NCBI GenBank assembly: GCA_928212115.1
Contig: CAKMRJ010004445.1
Location: 1,443,684-1,507,683 of the forward strand
Direction: 5' to 3'
Length of the DNA: 64,000 nucleotides
From: Lactuca virosa
Taxonomy: Eukaryota > Streptophyta > Magnoliopsida > Asterales > Asteraceae
Of this stretch, positions 10,705 to 22,806 are shown piece after piece (the first letter of the stretch is position 1; each line of letters starts with the position of its first letter). The notes beneath the pieces were generated by a model. That model had not been told where the DNA came from. It made no database searches and saw only the letters and a list, made by a program, of their open reading frames with translations. Made by a program: the position numbers and the translations under genes.

Positions 10705-11875
10705 CAGCCAACATCGGGCGCTGCGCGGACCTCCTCCGCAGTCAACTGCAAAGCTCTCCCGCGAGCCTTCGGTGCCTCGGCCTTCGCTGGCCGAACCTCG
10801 GTAACCCTAGCAGCAGGCGCAGATCCCTGTGCTGATCCGTGATGTAACTGCGGGCACTCGGCCTTCCAATGGCCAGTCTGGTTGCAATGAAAGCAAACCA
10901 TAAATCCCTTGGGGCAATCCTTGGCGATATGCCCCTCCTTGCCACATTTGTAGCAAGCACCCGATCGACAGACCCCATCATGTCCCTTGCCGCACTTCCC
11001 ATAAGTACGGCCCTTCTGGCCTCCAGACCTCGTATCAGCGGACTTGGTCCGCTTGGCTGCCGGCTGAGACTGTGCCGGCCGCCGATCCATCCTCTGAGAC
11101 TCGGCCTCCTCCCTGGCCTGAGTTTCCAACTCAATCTCCCTCTTCCGGGCATTTGCCTGGAGCTCAGCAAATGTCTGGTACGCCGAGTTCGACACGAACT
11201 CCTTAATGTCTCTCCTCAGAACGCCCAAATACCGGCTCATGCGTGCCTGCTCAGTAGACACCTGCTCAGGGCAGAACATCGCCCTCTCTTGAAACTTTCG
11301 GGTAACCACAGTAACCGAATCAGTACCCTGCTTGAGGGTCAAGAACTCCTGAACCAACCGTTCCCTCTCCACCGGGGGAACATACTCGTCTCTGAACATG
11401 GTGGTGAACCTCTCCCAGGTCACCGCTGAAATCTCTGCAAGAGTGAAGCTCGTCGTCACGAACTTCCACCAATCCTTCGCTCCCAAGCGAAGCTGGTTCA
11501 ATGCGAACCCCTCAGATGCTCCGGACATGAACACGTATAGAAGCATCCCTCGATATCAGTAATCCATCTCATCGCAGCGATCGGATCCTACATCCCATCA
11601 AACTCTGGTGGCTTCGTGTTGCTGAACTCCCCAAGCAACAACGAGTCACCTCCCTGAGGTCTGGCAGCAGCCACAGCTGCAGTAGCTGCAACAGCAGCAG
11701 CCTCAGTCACCGTGGCGTACCGCTCATTGAAGGTCTCAATCAGTGTGGTCTTGATAGACCCAAACATCTCCGGAATCTCGGCCCTGATCGCCGCCGCCAC
11801 CTCATCGTTGATCATCTGACGAAGCTCCTCGTCACTCACGCCACTCGGCTCAGGTCTGTGACGTGTCCCAACCAT
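10705..11875 (-). pseudogene. G2 gag (decayed)
   Basis: Starts at the ATG at 11875-11873 (MVGTRHRPEPSG), with an Ala-rich segment and then LLGEFSNTKPPEFDGM before a TAG (from CAG) at about 11590. A frameshift follows near 11510. The second part (from 11546) has the retrotransposon gag core LGAKDWWKF and WERFTTMFRDEYVP. It then has two zinc knuckles, CYKCGKEGHIAKDC and CFHCNQTGHWKAEC, which bind the element RNA in the particle. A further upstream C/H-rich KCGKGHDGVC piece is present. The product would be the capsid and nucleocapsid; this copy cannot make it intact. Confidence 0.85.
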
Positions 11876-12467
11876 GATGTCTCTGAAACACAACATAATA
11901 ATATCAGAGACCCGCTCGAGTATACTCGCACTCGATAACTCAACCCTACTTGTTCCTTAGTACCCAATGGATTCTTACTTAGGGTGCGCACTGCTCCGGT
12001 GTCTTCAGTAGTATGGGCCCTATACTACCGTCCACACCGCATCAGCATTCACTCTAAGTCCTCCTCCTTGGATCCCAGATCACAAGTACTCTATATCATA
12101 CTGGCATAGGCTACCCTTCGGTAGGCCTCTCATCAGCTCCTCACTGCTACCGACTCGCTCTCAAGCATCACATAGCAGCAAAATCCTTCCTAGGCTAAGG
12201 CATCACATAATCAGGCCACTCTAGTCCTAATATGAATACCTAGCCAACTCTATCATGCATATCATATCATAACATATCTAATAACACATAATGTAAGGGT
12301 ATTTTTGGAAATCACCGTTCGGGCGCTGGCTGATCATATACACTGCTTCCTTTTGCCTTTCTCAAAATCCTTTACTCTTTTAGAAAAATTTTTTATTTCA
12401 TGAAAAACGTTCTCAATTCCTCAGTTTGAGTTCAGATCCATCCGAAGATGTACCCGAATCCCTCAAA
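11876..12467 (-). other. G2 untranslated leader
   Basis: About 590 bp between the primer-binding site and the gag start. It has no ORF of note and is mildly AT-rich. This is the usual place for packaging signals in such elements, but I can identify none specifically. Confidence 0.6.
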
Positions 12468-12487
12468 CCAAGGCTCTGATACCAACT
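12468..12487 (-). promoter_or_regulatory. G2 primer-binding site, tRNA-Met
   Basis: On the minus strand AGTTGGTATCAGAGCCTTGG follows the 5' LTR end. TGGTATCAGAGC is the standard complement of the 3' end of plant initiator tRNA-Met. Confidence 0.9.
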
Positions 12488-14217
12488 TGTAACGACATAA
12501 TTTTTCAAAACAATTTTTCATTTGTAAAACATACTTTCATTCACACAATAATCATAAAAACATAATGTGTGCACTGTAACATAACAAAACATGTCCCAAG
12601 ATCTCAATATCATAAACTCCACTAGTGTGTACGGATCATGCTGGCGCCTGCCCGCGATCCTCGCTAGTACCTGAAACACATCACACAACAACGGTAAGCA
12701 TAAATGCTTAGTGAGTTCCCCAAAATACCACATACCCCACATACGCCTTTCCCGGACATAACTCTGTAGGATCTTCCGATCTATGTGTCTTAGCGGACTT
12801 CCGTCCCAAGTCCCGGCAGACCTTCCGGTCCTACCCGTATCGACCTTCCGGTCCGTAACCCCTTGACCTTCCGGTCCATGCCATCCTGACCTTCCGGTTC
12901 ATACCATCTTGACCTTCCGGTCCATACCATACATAACATACATAGCACATACATATCACGTAACTGCATATAGCACATACATATCATATAACCGCATATA
13001 GCACATGCATCTCATAGCATACAAGACCTTCCGGTCACACATAGGTACCCTTCCAGGTACAGTATAGTGAGAAGACTCACCTCAATGAAGTCGGATGAAC
13101 TCTCGTGCTCAACGTCCCGACTTAGCCTCCTCCTATTATTCAAATAACATCCTGCTCAATATTCTCTCATGATCTCATCTCTATAACTGGGTAGAAGGCC
13201 ATTCTTCCCTTCCCTGAACTCTCCTGAATCAGTCTTGACCAAAACCCTAAAGTCCACGGTCAACTTTGACCCGAAAGTCAACGGTCAACTTTGACCCGAC
13301 TTGCCGAGTTCACTAGGGTGACTCGGCAAGTACACGCCTGCCCTCTTTGCCCCTGGTTCTCTCTTGACTCACTGAGTCAACCCTATGCTCCACGGGTCGT
13401 CACAGATCGTGAGTCGCGGGGCAACCCGACTCAACTCGTCGAGTCCACTTATGGACTCGGCGAGTAGCCTCCATGTTCATACTCAAAAGACCTTCTGAGG
13501 TCAGATATTTTCCTCTAATCCATAGATCTGACCTTCCCAAGCTAAATAAACACGTAAAGGTTCGAACTTGATACTCATGCAACGTCCAAATGACTCTACT
13601 TGAAGATTTAGCCCCAAATACAACATCCTAAGTCCATTTCTTCCATAACTCCTCATAAAGCAAGATGGAATACATTCTCTGGACCACTATGGATCCATAT
13701 CTGAAGTCTAACATGATAAGGGACCATATTCCCAACAAATCAACCAAATAAAGGGTATAGAAAACCCTAGATCCATGGATTCTTCAACAATACAGAAAGG
13801 GGATTAATATACTACCTCAAGGATGATGTCCTTTGCTTGAAATCCACATATATGCAACCTCCTTGGCCTCCTCCAAGCTGGAATCCACTTCTTCTTGCAA
13901 AACCAACCCACAAGGATCAAGTAATGGCTTCTTCTCTCTCACAAACGCTCAAACATTATTAGGGTTTCTCTCAAGGGTCTGGTAGCCGCATATAGTGGCT
14001 ATAAGGGTCCCTAAATAGGTCCTAAACCCGAGAAATTAGGGTTTCATTAAACAGCGTGGACTCGCCGAGTCCGCGTATGGACTCGCCGAGTCCGTCACTA
14101 AATCAGTCCAACCATGCGCGATCCTACTCGGCGAGTCTGATTGCCTACTCGCCGAGTCCCTCTCCAAAACTTAGTATAAATACTTAAAACGAGATACCTG
14201 GAAATCCGGATGTTACA
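12488..14217 (-). repeat. G2 5' LTR (right copy)
   Basis: 1730 bp, TGTAACATC (14217) to GTCGTTACA (12488) on the element strand. It is complete, unlike the left copy. It shares the TTCC mini-hairpin block (12773-12930) and the ACTCGNCGAGT clusters (13300-13460 and 14065-14155). Compared with the left LTR there are scattered substitutions and short indels, including a duplicated stretch around 13255-13300. Confidence 0.9.
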
Positions 14218-15020
14218 AGTTGGAGTTTTATCTGCGGGACTTCAGCAGTGCCAGGTAAGTTATCCTCACTATACTAAGGGGTCTAAGGCACCAAGGACGG
14301 CCCATTGGATTTGATATCCTAGTAGTTATTGATATGTTGAGTTTGAGCTAGTAATGTATGCCAGTTGATATGGTAGTCTGGTAGATCTGTAGGACTACCT
14401 GTGATACTGTATGATTATCTATATGTGCATTAGTTATGTTATATGTTGACATGTTATGTGGGTTGGGTTGAGGTTGTACTGCTCCGTGTGGTAGCCAACA
14501 AGCCCTAGAGTATTCCAGATATGAGCTGAGGGTCAGGCAAGGCATGCCAGACTCATACTGAGGACTCGGGAGCATTCCAGATACGAGTTGAGGTCCGGGT
14601 AGGGTATGCCAGACTTGTACTGTGGGCTCGGAGGCAATCCAAATGTGATTTGTGGGCCCGGAAGGCAATCCAGACTCAAACTGTGGGCCATGGGTAATTC
14701 AGTCTGTAAAGATGTGGACCGTTGCATGCTGTATTGTTTCGTTATGCTATGTATTGTTGTTATTGTCATGTGGACTATATGTGTATCGGTATTTTGGGGG
14801 TAACTCACTAAGCTTTGTGCTTACCGTTTCAGTTTATTGTTTCAGGTGCTTTAGATGACTTAGCAAGGCGAAGGCGTGACCGTACACATCCTCGTGTTTT
14901 GGACTTATGGTTTCTGGGATACTCAGATATATAACTGTTTTGAAAACAAGTTGGTAATAATTGTTGGTTTCTAAATGTTTTAAAATTTTTAAATTTGGCC
15001 TGCTTTTTATGGTTGTTATA
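14218..15020 (+). repeat. G1 5' LTR, final piece
   Basis: Continues the G1 LTR after the G2 insertion and matches 31331-32132. Between about 14515 and 14700 it holds a degenerate minisatellite of about 33-50 bp units (GGCAATCCAGACTC-like and GGCATGCCAGACTC-like blocks). It ends GTTGTTATA, where the 3' LTR has GTTGTTACA. Confidence 0.85.
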
Positions 15021-15021
15021 A

Positions 15022-15040
15022 GTTGGTATCAGAGCCTTGG
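15022..15040 (+). promoter_or_regulatory. G1 primer-binding site, tRNA-Met
   Basis: GTTGGTATCAGAGCCTTGG directly after the 5' LTR is complementary to initiator tRNA-Met. It fixes the orientation and the LTR end. Confidence 0.9.
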
Positions 15041-15787
15041 TTTGAGTGAATTAGAGGAACATTCGTGTGAATCCAGTTTCAAATCAAGGAAAGATTTTCA
15101 AAATGATTTTCAAAAAGATTTTCAAAATATCAAAGGAGGATGGAGGGTGTACGATCAGTCGGAGCTAGTAAGTAGACCCCAAAATACCATACAGTTATTG
15201 ATATTGTGATATGTTAGAACAACATGCTAGTACTAGGCTAAGCATCTTCAGGAATCGCATGACAGAATTGCCTAATTATATGATGCCTGATAGCCTAGGT
15301 TTTCTTTTTATGAAATTGACATCATTACTGTAGTTGGTTAGTGTATGCATCACGACCGTACATAATTAAGATCTTATAGCCTGAGTATGTTTGGTTTGGA
15401 TTTATTTCCTATTCTTATTTGCTGAAGGGCTTAGGGTAGGATCAGGTATTCGAAAGTCTATAGGGTCCAATGTTATGTATGGTTAGCATACACTAGTGTT
15501 GCAGGGTTGGTGGAAGTTTCATGTGTGGATCGTGGCCAGTTATGAGGTAGATTAGCATTCCTCTAGGAGTGAGGATTGAGCGCTCGCTATGATTATGTAT
15601 ATTGTTAGGGCGTTGTGATGATACCTGAGACAAATATGGGTAGGTGTGGAAGGTAGTATGGGCTCGTACTACTCAAAGCACAGGACCCATACGCATAGCA
15701 AGGAAGTCACAACCCCTAGGGTTGGGTTGGGATTTGGTCCCCTGTCATTATACGGATTATCAGAGATCTTTCTGGTGCCTTACCAGA

Positions 15788-16070
15788 ATGGTGGTTACGA
15801 GACTTCTTGAGACCGGATCCAGGTTAGGATCGGGCGTTGGCAGCCAGGATAGGCTATCAGTGTCAGAGGACCGTGTCAGTGAAATCATCCGGGAGGAGGT
15901 GATCGAGTTTGTCTGGGGACAGTTATCGGAGATGTTTTGATCTATTAAGACCGCCATGGTTGGGTATTTCGATGAACTCTATGCAGCCATTGCCGAGACG
16001 GTTGTCGCGGCAGCTACAACAACTGTAACGACGGCAAGGGGAGGAGCTGGTCGAGCTTTCCAGTACTAGG
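15788..16070 (+). pseudogene. G1 gag N-terminus (decayed)
   Basis: From the ATG at 15788 the frame gives VSEDRVSEIIREEVIEFVW, then LSEMF and a TGA, then SIKTAMVGYFDELYAAIAE and an Ala/Thr-rich run before another stop. It parallels the start of G2 gag (DEELRQMINDEVAAAIRAE, EMFGSIKTTLIETFNERYA and an Ala-rich run). So G1 is a chromovirus-like gypsy with a related gag, now broken by at least two stops. I see no clear gag core, zinc knuckle or pol motif after it. Confidence 0.6.
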
Positions 16071-18431
16071 ACTTGTTATTGGTACATATTCTGGTGAGCA
16101 GAAAGCTATAGTTACTTGGGATCAGGGAAATGTTGTGTACTCGTTGCACTCCGCGGGTTGAGCGGGATAAGTTGGTATATAAGTTTCCTAATTTGAGGCT
16201 TCAGGGGTCTGTTCGAGGCCGAGATTCGAGTCGCAGGGACTCTGAAAGGGAGTGATGATTATGATCAGTCAGATTTTTGTAGCTGGAAGTAGAATGGGTA
16301 ATAGATGGATTGGGGTGTCGTTTTTTAGGGCAAGGATTATGCCCTTCCAGTTTTCAGGCTCCAAGGAGTGAGCAGGCTTGTGACCCTAGGATCAAGTTGT
16401 ATTCCTGCTCGTGGTCAGTTAGTTGCAGAGGTTGGCGACAGTATCTCAGCGCTGGTGTGCTCAGGTGGGTCGATGTGACATGAGTATCTTATGAGGCGTA
16501 CGTGATTACCATTCCGACCCGTAGTAGCTAATATCTCATTTGCCTTGGATCTCTTTTATCGGACGGTAAGGATTGATTGTGCGATCTATTGCACTCTCAG
16601 GATTAAAGACTAAGTTTTCGGAGTAGTTTGTACCCCGGTTAAGGCAGAGGTTGCTTCAGTTACTGCAGTTCAGTTGTGGACGACTGAGCTAGTAAGTGAG
16701 TCAGGATGCGAGACCCTGAATGATATAATTTCTAGAGCTCGAGAGCGAGGGATTTGTTTGGATCACTTTGGGAAGAAGGGTATTATGTGGGAGGTCTACG
16801 GACAGAGTCCCACAGGATGGTTATTCGACATTGTCAAGATTCAGTGGTTTTAGTAATCGTTATTGATGGGCGGATGAGAGCGCCAAGGGAAATAGCTTAT
16901 TGCTGAAGTATTAGTGGAGCATGTATCTTTGGACTTCAAGATTTGGGTGTGGGATCATTCAAGCATCAGGGACTATCGGCTAAGTTATTATGTTGGGCTT
17001 CACACCAGTGGGTGGTGGTTAGTGTTCTAAGTGGGCGAGAATTAGGAATTCTCAGGTTGAGCGTCAGCCATTGAAGGTTTTGTCTGTTGCTGCTCCGATT
17101 ATGGTTTCCAGAATGGTCGGACAGGCGTTAATTGGTGAACCTCTCAGGGAGCGGGAATTCTCCGAAGGGGTTCAAAAGGTGACAGTTACGAAGCTAGGAG
17201 CGTGTCACCCATTCCCTTATGCAGTGTGTTTATGTTCCCTAAATCTTTGGGGTATGTTTCCCCTCGATGATGGAATAGAATATTGATTCGTATAAGACTC
17301 GTGTTTCGGTAACCTTCGGGATAATTGTGGAAGTCTTCTCGGACGAGTTTTGTATTAGTAGAATCGGACCAGTCTCCATCGAGTATGGGCTTCATGGCGA
17401 GTAAGTACGGAGTTAGGGATTCCCAAATATGTGCATGGTAGTGATCCTTCGCATGTATCTGTAGGTATTCAAGGTGGCAATAGGGTTGGTTCGGCTTACG
17501 TGCTTGATCAGGTCTGGGTTATAGACTGTAGATAGGATCTAGAGTTCGACTAGCATCCTATTCTAGGGTCATGTGCGACCATGGTTTGTAGGATTTTTCT
17601 TGGATAGCTACTTATTCTATAAGGGATTCGTGCATGGTGGGGTTTCAGCATCGTGGTGCTAGTTGGTGTTGTGAAGAATGTTGGTTAGGCCTTTTCTTTT
17701 GGGCAATGTCGATACCTTATCAGGAGCACTCCAGTCATGAGCTAAGGGCCAGGTAGGGCATACCAGACTCATGATGTTGGCTCACAGGCAATCCAGACCT
17801 ATGATGAGGGCCTTGTAGGGGTATTCCAGTCATAGGTTGTGGGCCTAGTGATCCTAGTAGTCTTTTTCTTCTGTTTGAGCGTTTTCGGAATGGACATATT
17901 GTTGAGATTCGGGTAAGCCGTAATCGGCCAGGAGGAATCAGAAGATTTTGTGAGAAATACAACGGCAGGTCCTGGAACTTCAAGTTATGAGTTTAGACCG
18001 GAGTTCGTATATAGTGGTATACTAATCTAGGGTATTCCATCCCGACGATGATCGGACCCTATGATCGATTGGACCAGACGTGTTCGGTATGCCAACCCGA
18101 GGGTTGATTGGGCGAAACATGTGCATGATACGAGGGTATTCCATCCTGAGGATGACTGGACCCGTCGTGGGCATGCCTAGTATTCCAGCCCAAGGCTCAT
18201 TGGGCCAGGTATGATTGTTTGTTCTTATGAGCCGATCATTATATGTATGTTGGTACTAGGGATAAAGGAAGCATTGTTTTGACAAACCTGTAAGGGTTTA
18301 CCTCCTAGTTTACATCCCGTAGTTCATTATATCCCTGGTAATTGGTTATCAAAACGGGTTCCTCTTGAAGGAGTACCTAATCTCTTATCAAGAAAAGAGT
18401 TATATGTAGGAGTGTGTGATTTGTGGTTATT
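16071..18431 (+). other. Decayed G1 interior, no recognisable gene
   Basis: 2.4 kb between the gag remnant and the solo LTR. No RT, RNase H or integrase motif is visible in any frame. From about 17715 to 18200 there are minisatellite-like units: CAATCCAGACC/GGGCC blocks, then a GTATTCCATCC...GAtGATYGGACC unit repeated about three times at roughly 60 bp. The first of these resemble the minisatellite of the G1 LTR (14515-14700), so part of this may be rearranged LTR sequence. Confidence 0.5.
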
Positions 18432-19456
18432 CTTTCTGTAACGCCCCATTTCTGGTACGTATTTGATCTACTTTTATTCCATTTGTATTAGTGACTCGAC
18501 GAGTGGAAGCCCTGACTCGTCGAGTAGATGCGAGGTGGGGACGCGGGTTTAAGTAAGCTACTCGCCGGGTCCGCGCTTGGACTCGAAGAGTAGTCCAGTC
18601 TGGATGAAACCCTAATTAAAGGGTTTGCACCCTATTTAAACAACATTATGAGCTTCAGGTCCAGCCTCCATCACCTCTAGAACATTACTTTCGAAACCCT
18701 AATTCCCTTTTGTCAATCTTGAGCTTTCTTAGTAACTTGGAGGGTTTTTGGTGCATTGTGTATCTAGTAGAAGAGTTGGAAGGAAGAAGAATCAAGGAAG
18801 AAGGACTAGATCCAGGAGCATCATCAGTTTCTCTTCACTTTCAGGTAATCAAGCTCAAAACTTGACTTGTGGTTTTATAGATTTTCTCTTTTGCCCCTTT
18901 ATGCATTTTTGGGGTCAATAAGCTTGATCCTTAAGACTTTGACGTCCCAAGTCGATTCACCTTCAGATCTAGACTCTAGAACCAAGATCATGGCATAAAG
19001 AGGCACGATCTATGGCCATATTAGCCCATGCACTTCATTAGACCTCTTTTTGGGCCCTTAAAGCTTATACTTCCATGCATGCACGTAAAGTTCATAACTT
19101 TACGTGTTAGATCGACCTTAGAAGCCCAGATCTACCATTTGGACGAGAGTTGTGCATCAGAAATCGAATTATAGACTTGGATAATGGGCGACTCGACGAG
19201 TTGTTCTTAGAACTCGGCGAGTCCGGGGCTTGAGCCCCCAATCAGATGTGGCTCAAAGGAGCCCAGTTGAGTGTTAGTAGAGGTTTAGAAAGGTCCCAAG
19301 GAGCATTTCAACGTTTTAAGAGTTAGCCATAATCTGGAAACCATGGGACTCGACGAGTGTAAGAAGACACTCGGCGAGTCCAAGGTAACCTTCTTGCCCA
19401 CAAGAACAGACTCTACGAGTTGTTCATACAACTCGGCGAGTCGTAGACTCGACGAG

Positions 19457-22400
19457 TGTGACATCCCCAATTTCACGGCCAGAAAAGACCGATTTGTTTA
19501 TGCTTTGTTTTGAAAATCAGAGTAATCTTTTAAAGAAATCAATTGCGGAATTTGTTCCCAAAACAAAATATGATAAAAATTATCAAAGCATTTCTTTAAA
19601 GAAATGTATTTTCATTTTATAACAAAATCTCGGGATGTCATGTTCAATACAGACCAAAAGCATAAACAGAACAAAATAGACCTTACAACAGTTATTCATA
19701 ACTACTGGCCTATAATCCAAAATCTCTCGTCAAGTCCACCAACTTATACTCTTGTGTCGTTACCTGTAATGCAAAGAAATCTGAGTGGGTCAGGCTTGGG
19801 AGCCTGGTGAGCATATAAGGTTTTCAACCCACAATAATACAATTATTTAATTATCAAACAATCAATCCAATTTACCCACCCCCATTATATTCCTTTATTT
19901 CATAAAGTTTTACCCTAAGAACCGATTACCCTTCTCCCATTCATTCCTAAGAATTGCCCTAAGGAATTCGCACAAAGTCTACTGTTGCCATGGTCCTTAG
20001 ATTACCTCTGGTGAATACGCAGTTCAAATAATTAATGAACACCCAGTTCAAGAACACCCATTGAACACACTCCGTTCAATAATACCTAATGAACACCTAG
20101 TTCAAAAACACCTAATGAACACTTAGTTCAAAAACACCTAATGAACACTTAGTTCAAATATCTCTGGCGAACACATAGTTCAAAACATCTAGTGAACACT
20201 TAGTTCAAATATCCCTGGTGAACTCAATCACCTAAGGAACACAGAGTACGAAAGCTCTTAGTTCAAACCACGTGATAATAATGTATATCTCGATCCTACA
20301 AAACCACTAATATTACATGTAAATCATATTTCTAAAACAATCTATCCCATCCCGTCGATCCCCACACACTGACCCTATACAATGATCTTACGAGATCTAG
20401 CCTAAGGAATCGATATGAACAACAACTGACGAAGGTGCTTCGGAAATTCCCTGGCAGCAAACGAGGATCAATAAAGACATCAAATGAGGGGAATGGAATA
20501 AGTTTCACCACGAACCTTTGTTCGTAAAAGAAAGAACCACAAGACAATTAAGTCAGGGGTAGTTATCTAGATAACAATGCCTAGGTGTGGTCCGACTATC
20601 ATGAGGTATTATACCTCCAGACTCTCCCTATCCAACATCGAACTTTGCCTAGCAGTGGCCTGAATACATGAGGTATTTCACCCCCAGACGCACCCTATCC
20701 AACAATATAACACCAGACATACCTAGCAGTGGTCTATTACCGATACACTTTATTAGGTAGTCTACGAAGTTCCCTTAATTACTTCATGAAAGAAAACGCT
20801 GACATATGAAGCTCGGTTGATCACTTCATAAAAGAAACGCTGACTCCAAAGCTCTCTCAAAATAAAAGTATGGGGAAATACTACTAGAGTACTCCTGTAC
20901 GCTCCCGTAACCGACACACAACATTGTCAAAAAGACTTTGTACATGATAGTACTTCTGGCACATTATAGTACTCTGGTATGCGAAAGTCTCGTACCCAAG
21001 AACATAATAGTACCCTGGCACAAGCAGCACCCAAGACACAGAGCTTTGAAAAGGACTTCGTACATAAAAATGTACTTCTGTATGTAGGACGTACTCCACC
21101 GATCATCAATCTCACCCCACACGTACTCTTAATAAGAGACTACCCAAAGTCCAATCTTAATTGAACTAAAACATCCCTATTTAAGTCTTAACCCATCACT
21201 AGGCAAGCCTACAATGACTATAATCAATTTTTTGATACTATTTCCGTATAGGCAACGCCAACTAGTGTATACTTAACACAAGGTTTTAAGTAATAATATC
21301 ATATATACACATCTTAACACATATTGAACCATATCTGATTCGCACGTTGTATATTATCAAATATATCTAACACGTATTTTGGACAATAACAAATACTTCA
21401 CATACATATGTATATTTCAGACTTTAATCAATACTCTTATTAAAATCACGTTCCTAAAAGGTACTATACACATGATACCTTATCGAATGAACACGTAGTT
21501 CAAAAATACATAATCCGTACTCCCGGATCTTAAATTTGCCTCATTACCTAATCCATATTCTCGGATCTAAAACTAACATCTTGATCTGATCCATACTCTC
21601 GGATCTAAAACTAACCTCCTGATCTGATCCATACATTCAGATCTAAAACGAGTTTATCTCTTTATACTTTTATCGCATGGTCCAACCCATCTTTTATCAC
21701 CTACCAACAACCTCATCTACCCATGTTCTACCCAACATATTTTTAGATACAAAATACAAATATAGTTTAACTCATTAAAACTTATATAATTCATCCATTC
21801 CACAATCATCTCAAATAAACAACAATATATTATACACATAGCACGTATTTCATAGCGAATACTTAATATTTATGTGTTAGAAGAAAGTGACTATACACTC
21901 ACCTGATTAGAAGATGATCGGACAGCACTACGACTTGTAAAAGTAGTATTCTTTGGTAGATCTGGAAGATCTTCACAAAAATCGGGCTTCTCGCGGGCAG
22001 AGCTTCGACTTGAATGGATAGAGAGAGTATAGAGAGTGAAAGAATGGGTTGAGGGTGTGAAGAATGAGGCAGCCCCGAGCCTCAATTTATAGTGCTCTGG
22101 GTGCTCCACTAGTACTCCACTACCTGCTTAGTGTTCCACTACCTGCTCCACTAATTGCTTAGTGCTCCACTACCTGCTCCACTAATTGCTTAGTGCTCCA
22201 CTACCTGCTTGATGCTCCACTAACTTTCATTTAGACTCTGTCGGCTAATTCTCGACCGATCTTAAATTTAACAGTAGGAGGAGATTAGACTGCTAAATGA
22301 ATGCGAAGAATTCGTAACTCCTTCATACGGACTCCGTTTTCTTCTGTCATTTTACCGTCGAGTTCCTATTAATGAGATCTTCAACTCTCATTTAGGTCGT

Positions 22401-22789
22401 GTAAGCCAAAAACCGCTCGAACTAAAATTCGAGTTTCGGGTTGTACACTGCTAAGCCAAAACTTTGAAAAATCATAACTTCCTCATACGAAGTCAGATTT
22501 GGGCGTTCATACTCTACGACTTTGGTTTAGATTACTAAGGCTAAATATCGCTCTAACGTAAATTCACTTTTTACGTCATTCAGCGTCGTGCCGGTTCTGC
22601 CGCGAAACTTCGACAGGTCATAACTTCTTCGTTATAACTCGGATTTCGGCGTTCTTTATATGTACGGAATCCTTGTAACATATACTAAAACTTAGTTAAG
22701 ATTATTCATCCTAAATAATATTCTATCAAAAAGTCATTTTTGACGCTTATCGTCTCTTAATTTACTAGCCCTGATCTACGGGCGTTACA
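19457..22789 (-). repeat. G3 3' LTR (left copy)
   Basis: 3333 bp. On the element strand it begins TGTAACGCCCGTAG (22789) and ends GGGGATGTCACA (19457). Inside are a tandem array of GAACAC..TAGTTC units (about 20015-20260), a repeat of GATCTAAAACTAAC blocks (about 21520-21650) and a CTCCACTACCTGCT repeat (22100-22215). Short open frames recur at identical places in both LTRs, but only because the LTRs are duplicates; I do not call them genes. Confidence 0.92.
20015..20260 (-). repeat. Tandem GAAC-loop-GTTC units in G3 LTR
   Basis: About ten units of 22-26 bp, each with the inverted repeat GAAC...GTTC around a 5-base centre: GAACACTTAGTTC, GAACACCTAGTTC, GAACACCCAGTTC, GAACACATAGTTC. The same array sits in the other LTR at about 24902-25147 without change. 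Here the stem is constant and the loop varies. Confidence 0.75.
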
Positions 22790-22806
22790 ATTATCTCCCC
22801 CTTAGG
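22790..22806 (-). promoter_or_regulatory. G3 polypurine tract
   Basis: On the minus strand CCTAAGGGGGAGATAAT directly precedes TGTAACGCCC at the LTR start. Confidence 0.85.

Larger units (their letters stand above)
5587..14217 (-). mobile_element. Chromovirus (Tekay/Del-like Ty3/gypsy) G2
   Basis: 8.6-kb gypsy element on the minus strand, inserted in the 5' LTR of G1. Order on its own strand: 5' LTR (14217-12488), tRNA-Met primer site, leader, gag, protease-RT-RNaseH-integrase-chromodomain, polypurine tract, 3' LTR (7286-5587). The coding region has many stops, mostly of the C-to-T or G-to-A kind, and at least one frameshift, so it is inactive. The outer 15 bp or so of the 3' LTR are missing at the left junction and 33 bp of host LTR are gone too (present as 31298-31330 in the 3' copy). 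The target-site duplication is therefore not recoverable. Confidence 0.9.

Noticed and set aside
15022..15040. tRNA-Met gene
   Set aside because: Only the 3' end complement of the tRNA is present, as expected for a primer-binding site; there is no cloverleaf.
20015..20260. CRISPR-like array
   Set aside because: Units of about 25 bp have no unique spacers, no cas genes are present, and the context is a plant retrotransposon LTR.
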